Origin: Drosophila persimilis
Taxonomy: Eukaryota > Arthropoda > Insecta > Diptera > Drosophilidae
Length of the DNA: 64,000 bases
Reading direction: 5' to 3'
NCBI RefSeq assembly: GCF_003286085.1
Contig: NW_020825367.1
Location: forward strand, 434,001-498,000
Part shown: positions 36,901 to 44,600 of the stretch, in pieces
How the letters are laid out: each line of letters opens with the position of its first letter
Numbering within the stretch: the first letter of the stretch is position 1
Program-made: the position numbers and the translations under genes
Notes under the pieces: generated by a model
What the model was told of the DNA's origin: nothing
Databases searched by the model: none
Seen by the model: the letters and a program-made list of their open reading frames with translations, nothing else

Positions 36901-39900
36901 TTGTTTGTTTTTTTTTTCGTTTTGTTTCGTCTTCGGTTCGGTTTCATTTTGCTCTTTATGCTTTACAGCAATTTCTTAATGGCTGTCGGTGCTGCAGTGC
37001 AGTGCAGTGCTACTAACCCCTCTACCCCTTAACCCCTTAACCCCCATCGGCCCCGTCGGCCCCTTCTCCCCGTCTTTCTTCTGGGAGTCTCCAGCCTGAG
37101 AGTCGAGAGGCAGTCCACCAATCACGTTCGAAATATAAATTGTTGAAATGATGGTTTTTTCACTGCACATTTTGCAGTGTTACCGTTGTGTCTGGAGCGA
37201 GAAGGAGCGAGAGAGCGAGATAGAGAGAGGGTGGGGATGGGGATGGGTAAGAGGGGATAGACGACCCCCAGAGCCGCCGATGAGTGGCCTCGAAAAACCG
37301 CAAAGGAGCTCTCGGGAGCTCCGTAGTCGTTGAGCTGTTGAGCCTCTGAGTCGCTGAGTCGCTGAGACCATGGAAAATTGTGTGTGGAGATCGCTTTGTA
37401 GAATGAAAATGCGGTTCGTGCTTCTGGCGCGCCAAAACCCTATACCCCTTGCCCCCCACCCCCTCTTTTCCCGCCCTCCTCTTCCATCTTGTAATGAAAA
37501 ACAAACGTCCCAGCAATTTTCCAGTTAGGTCAAAACTCTTTTGGTTCCGTACTCACCCCCTCACCAACCCGCCCCGCCACCCCCCGCTCAATCGTTTCTC
37601 TCAGTGTAATGTTACTTTAACGAATTGTGCAGCAGAGTAAAAAGCATCATAAAAAATACAGAAAAAAGCAAAGAAAAAAATACAAAATAAAATGAAAATA
37701 ATGGGAAAAAGACGAAAATGAAATTGAGGCAACGAACGTCATCATCCGAAGAGAACCCATCAGCAGGAGCAGCAGCAGCAGCCTCAGCCTCAGAAGGGGG
37801 CAGTGGGGGGGATGGGGATGGAGAGGGGGGGGGGGGGGCAACAATCACAGTTTAGATTTCTGTATTGTCCGCCGTTCCGCCGTTCCCCGTTCCCCGTCTG
37901 GCTGCTGTCCCCTCTTTTAATATTACTTTACCCTCTGTCTGTCTTGCTGTCTCCCTCTCTCCATCTCCATCTCTCTCTCTTTAGGTCTCTTCGCCAATAT
38001 TCGCCAAGGTAATAACTCAGGTGATTATAGTAATTATGCGTTCTGACGCGATCCAGCCACGGATAACGCTATTCCGATATAATTGAAAAATGCTGATAGA
38101 CGCTGATTGTGTGAGAGCCAAGAAGTCAGACGGAGTCGTACGGAGTCGGAGTCCAAGATGAAGCTAAAGACCAACTCAGAGTCAGAGATGGAGACAGGAG
38201 GCAGGAGGCAGGAGTTGGAGCTGCAGTCGGAGATTGAGTCTCGCAGTGTCAGAGACCAAGAGCCAAAAGAGGAACAGCAGCTCCCTCGTTGGCGGCTGGA
38301 GATGTGCTTCACACGTGAGTCTCTCTCTCTCTCGTGAGTCGTGAGGCGGTAAATGAACCTTAGGGAACACCTGACAGATGCACCGAAGTAATGGGAAGAA
38401 GAATGAACTGGAAAGGATCTCCTAAGGTCTTGGGGTTGGTAGAGGTCTGAGGATCGGGCCCAAGTACACGATAGATACACAATCGTGATGATCTGTTCAT
38501 CTGTTGGGGTCAATCCAGTCCATTCCAGCTCATTCCTGCCCATTCCTGCCCATTCCTGCCTGTTAATGCCACAAGGAAGGAGTCACCCGTCGCACCCGTT
38601 AGTCCCAGGAGCTCCCTAGTGTCATCTCTAGCAGCCGAAAAGCCCAATTCGCAATCCCCAAACCAATCCATTGGCGGAGCACTCGTAATGTGCTGCTGGA
38701 GCTCCTTTCGGTCCTTCGCTTCAGTCCGTCTTTGGGGGCCAGGCACAGGCACGGCACCAATCACAGTTCATGAATTACATCGGCATCGCCATCGCCATCG
38801 CCATCGCTATGGCCATATTGTTGTGGGAATGCCCCAAAAGTGGTTGCCACAACTGCCACTTCCAGCACTTCCAGCACTTCCACCACTTCCAGTGCAGTTG
38901 CAACTGCGGCAACTGCGGCCACTGCTGCAACTCCAACTTCATGGGCTATTGCGGCGAAATGTTCTTTGATGCCGATTTCATTTTTCGATATTGAAAATAA
39001 CCATGGATTATGGTTTATGAAGAGGTTGAGAGTAGGGGAACCCCAGCCCCGACCCAGCCTCAGCCTCAGCCCCAACTCCAGCTCCAACTCGAACCCGAAC
39101 CCGAACCCTCTCATCTCTGAACTCTCATCAGAGAATGGGAATTGGAGAATGGGAGTGTGGGACAAACAGAGAGCGAGAGAGCGAGAAAGAGAGAGAGAGA
39201 GACTTTATCTCGTGACAATCGCCTGAAATTCGTGAGGCGTTTCATCGTTGGATGCTTTGGGGTTTTCTCTGTGTATTGCTCGGTGGGGCTTTGGTCTCAG
39301 GCGAGTGCCGGAGTGCCTGAGTGTCGAAAGTGTTATTGTCACGTAAATTCAATTAGTTTAATTATGAGTTTCATCGATGTTGGCACCTCTGGTTCTACCT
39401 TCTACCTCCCCTTCCCCCTCCCCCCTTCCCACCATCCGCCTTTTTTCTTTACACTCCACTTTTTACCACAGAGAAAATGTTTGGCCATTTTATCGGTGAT
39501 TTCGTTAAGGGGAAAAGTGCAAAAGGAATACCTTAGGGAGTGGGCTTTGGATTCGTCTTCTATCCACAATAAGGCCTAAAGAATACCGTACTGTGATCAA
39601 TCTTCCATTCCATGGGGGGACCTTTTTCACGTCTTTGAAGGAATGAATTCTGATTGGATTGGTTTTATTCCATTAATTCTTTCTAGTACATCTGCATGTC
39701 TAATATTTAGTCCTCAACCAGTGATACTTTTTCCATTTTTAAAGATTTCTAGAGATAAAGGGGATTCCCTTTAAAGAATCAAATGATAATTACACGATTT
39801 ATTCCCCTTAACTGTCACAAAACTTGTGGGAAAACTCAAGATACTCCTCCCAATTAACTCCTCTCAGTTATCTGTCTCTGTCTCAGTCTCTGTTTTATTG

Positions 39901-40882
39901 CTGAAAGAATAACCCCTAGATTTGAGCGAATAAAACCTGTGTGGAACTCTGATCAAATCTCTGATCCACTATTTCCCACTGCTCTTTCTTTTTAAATCGG
40001 ATTCATGCTGTAATCCTCCTATGAACTATTCCCAAAATTAACCCAAATATCTAAAAATTTCCGGAATAATTTTGGGGCTTTTTTCTACAAATGCCAGGCT
40101 CTGTTCGTCTTTTAGGAATGCACTAATTTGTAGGCTGTCTTTGTGTCCTTCCATCCTTCTCTGTGCCGCACAAAACGCTTTCCGAATTGGGGCTAATGCT
40201 CGTTTAGAGATTTCCATTACGTGGGGCACAAACCCTTGCCAGAGTGCTCTCCACTTTCGGGGGATAATTCGGTCGTTTGTTGGTCCGGATAAACCAATCC
40301 ATTGCCTGCTTCCCACCTCCGAGTGGAGCCCCATTTAAGAAGATTAATTCGCATTCGGTTTAGGGGCAGGAGACGTCTGGAGGCGCCTCTTATTGGATGA
40401 TGGGATGACACTTTTCCAACTGAGTTTCGGCAACGCCCCCAAATAAATTTGCATGCAACCTCCGACGCGGGAGAGCGAGCGAGAGCTACAGAGAGAGGGA
40501 GAGAGAGAGAGAGAGCAAGGGAGAGATGTGCGTTGCACATTTACCTGTAGTAGGGGAATCCCTGGGGCACATGCAGATCCATGGGCATGCCACCGGCAGC
40601 GGCGCCGGCGGCCGCGGCGGCCGCCAAGTGATGATGCGAATGCGGATGTGGATGCGAGTGCGGATGTGCGGGGTGCGAGTGTGGGTGTGGGTGGGGATGT
40701 GGATGCGGATGCGAGTGCGGATGGTGGTGATGCGAGTGAATCGAGTGCGGATGCATCGAGTGGTTCTGGACATGCGCCGCTGCAGCGGCGGCGGCAAAGC
40801 CCGCGTCCGCGGAGGCCATCGAGTGGTGACCCAAAACGGCGGCCCAGGGCGAGGCCACGAATCCGCTGCCATGATGATCCAT
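11979..40882 (-). CDS. trh: Trachealess, bHLH-PAS transcription factor, 13 coding exons
   Basis: Coding exons in transcript order: 40882-40545, 30440-30408, 30211-30164, 22355-22092, 18757-18522, 15909-15842, 15726-15399, 15256-15135, 14804-14709, 14085-13892, 13828-13722, 13636-13489, 13413-11979. All have GT/AG ends and matching phases; 3417 nt gives 1138 residues. Trachealess pairs with Tango (ARNT) in the nucleus, binds TACGTG-type sites, and drives tracheal, salivary duct and filzkorper fate. Vertebrate kin are NPAS1/NPAS3. Order seen: His/Ala-rich N-terminus; bHLH at about residues 229-285 ([20 protein letters not shown], then [17 protein letters not shown]); PAS-A at about 330-385; PAS-B at about 540-660 ([20 protein letters not shown]); then a long Gln/Ser/Pro-rich C-terminus. 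ATG at 40882 has a good context (ACAATGG); the first Met of exon 4 (22339) could start a shorter isoform. Identification is firm; isoform use is inference. Confidence 0.93.
13489..14085 (-). CDS. trh: trh exons 10-12: PAS-B domain
   Basis: Exons 14085-13892, 13828-13722 and 13636-13489, introns of 63 and 85 bp. Together they encode [20 protein letters not shown] through [15 protein letters not shown], including the PAS-B core with its PAC segment ([18 protein letters not shown]). PAS-B mediates partner and cofactor contact in this family. Splice phases agree (2, 1, 2). Confidence 0.93.
14709..14804 (-). CDS. trh: trh exon 9: Asn-rich linker exon, skippable in frame
   Basis: 96 nt, phase 0 on both sides. 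Encodes [20 protein letters not shown] then [12 protein letters not shown]. It sits between the PAS-A/B linker and PAS-B. Because it is 32 whole codons it can be skipped without altering the frame. The repeated GCTAAC units explain its Asn/Ala content. The 623-bp intron 14086-14708 after it shows no other coding. Confidence 0.85.
15135..15256 (-). CDS. trh: trh exon 8: PAS-A distal part
   Basis: Encodes [20 protein letters not shown] then [21 protein letters not shown], the strongly conserved second half of PAS-A ([13 protein letters not shown] is typical of the SIM/TRH/NPAS group). Donor CGG|GTGAGT; acceptor TTTCAG. Confidence 0.92.
15399..15726 (-). CDS. trh: trh exon 7: PAS-A core and Gly-rich insert
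   Basis: Opens [20 protein letters not shown], the PAS-A core, followed by a Gly/Ser insert with 14 consecutive Gly codons (plus-strand CCGCCG run at about 15500-15545) and Ser/Gly-rich sequence up to the donor at 15398. The insert splits PAS-A between its N- and C-terminal halves, a place where the family tolerates length variation. Confidence 0.92.
15842..15909 (-). CDS. trh: trh exon 6: bHLH to PAS-A linker
   Basis: 68-nt exon encoding [20 protein letters not shown] then [19 protein letters not shown] is the conserved entry to PAS-A. Acceptor TTGCAG at 15910-15911, donor CAG|GTAAGT. Confidence 0.9.
15910..18521 (-). other. trh: trh intron 5 (2.6 kb)
   Basis: No exon seen. Holds a CA repeat (16228-16252), a GGACCAA minisatellite (16286-16334), a CCCAT run near 16605-16635, and GA and poly(A) tracts. 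A tandem pair CCAATATGGC at 18321-18330 and 18333-18342 is the only non-repeat pattern that stood out. Confidence 0.6.
16286..16334. repeat. GGACCAA minisatellite in trh intron 5
   Basis: Seven near-perfect GGACCAA units next to a CA repeat at 16228-16252. Confidence 0.85.
18522..18757 (-). CDS. trh: trh exon 5: bHLH domain
   Basis: Acceptor CACAG, then [29 protein letters not shown] is the basic region with the [13 protein letters not shown] signature of SIM/TRH/NPAS proteins. Helix 1 follows ([14 protein letters not shown]), then the loop and helix 2 ([19 protein letters not shown]). The exon ends at AAAA|GTAAGT. DNA binding and dimerisation with Tango are expected. Confidence 0.95.
18758..22091 (-). 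other. trh: trh intron 4 (3.3 kb)
   Basis: Mostly AT-rich unique sequence (19560-22030) with few simple repeats. A short TGGTAAA repeat lies just outside at 18424-18470. No coding exon or RNA gene recognised. The unique, repeat-poor part 21500-22030 may hold regulatory sequence. Confidence 0.5.
22092..22355 (-). CDS. trh: trh exon 4: alternative N-terminal exon
   Basis: 264 nt, phase 2 in and out. Read through from exon 3 it encodes [20 protein letters not shown] through [10 protein letters not shown]. Its internal ATG (22339) begins [16 protein letters not shown], which resembles the N-terminus I remember for a melanogaster trh isoform. So a promoter in the intron just upstream (22.36-23.6 kb) may make a shorter protein without exons 1-3. 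The acceptor used is CCTAAG|C at 22356-22357; the nearer CTACAG at 22362-22363 would run into a stop. Confidence 0.85.
22356..30163 (-). other. trh: trh intron 3 (7.8 kb)
   Basis: No coding exon seen. Left end has three TACGTG sites (22566-22571, 22874-22879, 23559-23564), GA tracts (22817-22850, 24881-24912) and GT tracts (23205-23224, 23373-23405). A GGACAT repeat is at 25381-25410, and GA/CGACCG-rich tracts lie near 27655-27685. Long open frames here follow these repeats and are not convincing. Confidence 0.5.
30164..30211 (-). CDS. trh: trh exon 3: 48-nt micro-exon
   Basis: Encodes (R)[15 protein letters not shown](R); acceptor TTTCGCAG, donor GCG CG|GTAAGT. Sixteen codons long, phase 2 on both sides, so it can be included or skipped without frame change. 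Found by phase and splice signals, since it is far below usual ORF size. Confidence 0.8.
30408..30440 (-). CDS. trh: trh exon 2: 33-nt micro-exon
   Basis: Encodes [10 protein letters not shown](R) after the FPYYR end of exon 1. Acceptor CATTGCAG at 30441-30442, donor CAG|GTGAGT. Eleven codons, phase 2 on both sides, so skippable. The intron to exon 3 is 196 bp. Confidence 0.8.
30441..40544 (-). other. trh: trh intron 1 (10.1 kb)
   Basis: No exon or RNA gene recognised. Contains GA tract 30500-30520, CCTG repeat 32741-32759, 19-C run 33778-33796, GCAG repeat 34315-34340, 14-G run 37825-37838, CCATT/CCCATT and CCCCTSTA repeats 36597-36752, and two GGTGACC copies on the minus strand at 31677-31710. 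An open frame at 35851-36306 (-, 151 codons) has protein-like composition but no promoter, motif or family that I know. The large size is usual for regulatory introns. Confidence 0.5.
36597..36752. repeat. CCATT/CCCATT and CCCCTSTA tandem repeats
   Basis: Two adjoining short tandem arrays in trh intron 1: CCATT then CCCATT units (36601-36653), and CCCCTGTA/CCCCTCTA/CCCCTCTG units (36700-36750). Confidence 0.8.
40545..40882 (-). CDS. trh: trh exon 1: His/Ala-rich N-terminus
   Basis: ATG at 40882 begins [20 protein letters not shown]. The exon carries a His-Pro alternating tract ([17 protein letters not shown], gene-sense CATCCGCATCC units at 40645-40740) and two poly-Ala runs, ending GFPYYR at donor CAG|GTAA (40543-40544). 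Codons upstream of the ATG are open but lack another ATG. Confidence 0.85.
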
Positions 40883-41700
40883 TGTCGGGGACTTATGCGG
40901 CACTTTCCACTGTGTGTATATTGTAATCGGGAGACGGGAGCACTATATCATTCAATATATATCGGTATATATCCTTTATCTTTTGATTTTTATGTTGCAC
41001 CGAGACACACAAACAGATACAGATGCGGATACAGGAGATACAGGGGATACACGGATACACCGAAAACAAAGTCACAACACAAGATGGCGGCCATTATTTA
41101 CCGTTAACGCGCATGGCCACAAAAGGCACCGTTAGGAGGAGTCGCCCCCCTCTGCAGGCACCAGGCACAGGCACCAGGCACAGGCACCAGGCACCACCGA
41201 CGGGCGAACGAACGAACGAAGCGACGAGTCGCACTCGGAACGAAACTCGAAGAAAATCCACCAAAACAAAAAAAACCGCGCAGGAAAATCGTCAGGGAGG
41301 AGGAGCAGGAGCCGGAGTCGGAGTTGGAGCCGGAGCAGAAGGAGGATGGAAACCACAGCCGACCCTCGAGCAGGCAAGCGAACGGGAGACAGACCAGACT
41401 CCCCTTTGGGGCACACGGATTCTGTCGCAAATCGGGCTCGGAATCGGATTCGGATTCGTTTGCTTTGCGGGCCTTCGGTTGCTCCTTTTCGCACGCTTTT
41501 GGTCCGCGTTCACCTCTGCACGGCACGAAAATTGGCGATAAACTATCGCCTCGCATCAGGAAACATGGCATGGCATCGCATCGCATCCACATAGCATCGG
41601 TGTCGGGTCGGTTGGTCGGTCGGTCGTTTGGGTCGGTTTGATGGTGCGTCCGAGAGTCTCGCAGTTAGAGCCATGGATGGCCCAGACACCAGACGCCAGA
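40883..41700 (-). promoter_or_regulatory. trh: Probable trh 5' UTR and promoter region
   Basis: Directly upstream of the trh start codon. Minus-strand TATA-like stretches lie near 40950-40975. AAGATGGCGGCCATTA at 41082-41096 has two overlapping, opposed GCCAT cores (Pho/YY1 type); trh is a known Polycomb target in flies. Start site not fixed by sequence. Confidence 0.4.
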
Positions 41701-42548
41701 CACCAGAGGCTGGTTGGTTGGCTGCTGCGGCTCCTCTCTGCTGCTGCTGTTGCCTCTGTTGCCCCTGCCGCTGCTGCTACCATCAACATCATCTGTGTTG
41801 CTGTGCTGCTGTGCTGCTGCGCTGCTGCTGCCCCTGCATCTGGGGAGCAGAGCGCATTTTGCACTGCTGCAAATGGTGGTGGAGCAGGTTTTGCGCCTTT
41901 GGAAAGAGAGAGAGAGCCGCAGAGCCGCACAGCAGAGGCAGCCGCAGCATCCATCCACACACACACATCATATGTTATGTGGCTCTCTCTCTCTCTCTCC
42001 CTCTCTCCCTCTCTCTCTCTCTCTCTGTTGCTCCCCAACGGAGGCATAACAACAACACTTGCCACATGCTCATGGCTCCATACAGAGTGCTCCTCCGAGT
42101 CCCACTCCGAGTCGCTCGCGCTCTCTCTCTCTCTGTCTCTTTTTGTGGTTCATTCTCGGGAGAATTCTCGCTGAGGGAGCAACAGCAACTCTCAACAGCA
42201 GAAACAGCATCAGCACCAGCACCAGCATCAGCGAAGGAGCTGAAGATGGAGATGACTTTTTGGTCTGTTGTGTGTGACGTTGTTGAGGGCGCGATAAGGA
42301 GGCTTCCTGCTCCACTGGGGGAGTCATTTGTTCCCATTATGGAGATAGATTGATTGCACAATCCGTGAAGGAGGAGTACCTAATGGGAAGTGATGTTCTT
42401 CCAAAGGAAGAGACCTCTAAGAAATCTGGAAATCATGTATTCTATATCTCTAAGAAGAAATCTACAACGTATCTGAGAAAATTTTTAAAGGAAAGAGGGG
42501 CTTCGAGGGTTCCAGGTTGTGCGGGAGGGAATCTATACATAAACCACA
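41701..42548. other. Upstream noncoding DNA with GA/CAG tracts
   Basis: CTG/CAG-rich and CT-rich low-complexity sequence (41740-42030, 42110-42150). The several long frames seen here are mutual shadows of those repeats. No gene found. Confidence 0.45.
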
Positions 42549-44600
42549 AAAGGTGACCCCGATCTGACTGAATATCTTTTATGGCAGAAAAGGTGTCTCA
42601 AATAGTGGTTCCTTGTCAAGTCAGGGAGCTCTGGATCTATTTGCGGGACACAAAGTATTATCCATAGAGAAGATTTTTCAAAAATGGTGACCCCGATCCC
42701 ATTCCGCTTGTCTGAACTCCTCCTTTCTTCAAGATTCCCATGGACATTCCACGGAGATTTCGCTGCCGCGAAGTATTCTTCCTTGGGCTCTCAGAGATCT
42801 GCAGCTCCCACAGACGTTTTCATCATCCTCTAGGATCATTAACCTCCTCTTACTTCTATGGAGCCCCCTTCCATTCAATTCCTAAGGAAATTTCCTCATA
42901 TTTTCCACCACAAACCCCACCCTGACCTGTTCCCACACAACATTCATTCCTTCCACAAGTCTTAGCGTTTCCCATTCTCATACACAGCATTACCATGCCA
43001 CCATGCCCCAAAAGGAGAGTGCGGGGAGGGCTCTGGTGGAGTGGGGGTGGAACGAACGGCTGACAACTTAGTTAAAATAAGGCGCCACCTGTCAAGTGAT
43101 TTTCGAATAAAATAAATTCGTGATTACACGACAAAATATCCAAAAACGAAACGGAACGAAACGAAGCGAAGAAATCCAAAAGATCAGGCACCGGGCACCG
43201 GGCAACAACAATAACAAAAGACTCCCACGGGGGAAGCAGCCTCCTCCCATACAGCAGCCCTCCCTGCCCATGCCGTGCCACACTCTGTGGCACACACGAC
43301 TCTTGCAGCCTCACACACACTCGCACACACTCACGAGACTCAGTCCAGCCGCAACTTCTGAATCGTAATCGTGCAGGGTCAACGTCAATACTGAATGTTG
43401 TCGCCGTTCCATCCGTCCACCGGTACCCCAGTCCCCCGTTCATGGCTTCCCCGCCCTGCGCCCTCCGCCCCCCGCCTCTCTATCCCCCTGTCTCTGTCTG
43501 TGGCAGTGTCTCTCTGTCTCGGGCTTGTTTACAGTGTGCAAAAATCATTTAGACAAGTTGACAAAAGCTCGTTTGGAACGTGAGTAACATGAGAGTTGGC
43601 TCTCGACGACAGACGACAGAGAGGAGAGCCAAAGAGTCTTGGAACTGAGGCTTGAGGCCTGCGGCTGCGGCTGCCCCATCTGTCCGTCCGTCCGTCCGTC
43701 CGTCCGCCCGTCTGCCTTTGGAATTGGTTCTGTTTTCGTCTGTTTCTGTTGCTGTTTTCGGGGCTTTTCAGAGCATCTTGGAGCTGTTGCTGTAGCTGTA
43801 GCTGCGAGGCTGCAGTCGCGAGCGGAGCCTGAAGTCTTAATTCTAAACATGGCAAATGGAGCTTGGAGCGTGCTACGGCTGCTGCTGCCGCTGCTGCGGC
43901 TGCTTGTGGCACAGAATGAGGCTGACCTTTGGCTGTAATGAGAATGAGAATGATATCCCCCACAGGCATATTATTTCAGTTGGTGCTGCCGCTTTGTGGG
44001 GTAGGTAACGGGTTGCTAGTGGGGGATACTTGAGGGTCTACAACGAGTGTGATGGTAATGATTGTGGGGGTGGCATGATGTGGGAGTGCACCTTAGCAGA
44101 GCAACAGATTGAACTTTAGTGTGCCTTCAGTCAAAATATATCAATATTAGATGGTGACCCCGATTAGCTCTGAATTGGCCATGAGAGTAGTTTGAATTGG
44201 AAATTCCATCGCAAATGGTGGCCTTAATGCGAAAAGAAATGTTTTTCAGATATGAATGACAGTTGTGTAAACTTATATCACAAATGGTGACCCCGATTAT
44301 CCCTCAATTATAGATCTTCCTAGATGGAATGAAGCAATGAATGGCACATAAAATTATCTTAAACAAAGATACAAGCAAAGCAGAAGGACACAGTATACTC
44401 AATGGCTCAAGTGGTGACCCCGATTCCATACCAGGGAACTGGATGTGCATGACAATCCATCGAAATTTCGGAAATTTTCAAGAGAAAGAAACAGCTTAGA
44501 TAAATAATTCTTTTTGATTTGTAAGCAATACAAATGTATCGCCAGAGGTGACCCCGATTTTCATTAAAGTGGCATTTGTCACAGCTCGTGACCCCGATCC
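42549..44600 (+). repeat. Seven-copy GTGACCCCGAT motif cluster
   Basis: Exact GTGACCCCGAT at 42552, 42687, 44154, 44287, 44414, 44548 and 44588, all on the plus strand, most preceded by TG or AG. Successive spacings of 135, then 133, 127, 134 and 40 bp. Copies at 42687 and 44588 also share the next bases TTCCGCTTGT. Between copies the DNA is otherwise unalike. I read it as either a decayed tandem array of about 130 bp or a selected binding-site cluster. Confidence 0.75.

Noticed and set aside
40883-40903. Seven-codon N-terminal extension of trh
   Set aside because: It would start at GTG, not ATG; the ATG at 40882 has a good context.
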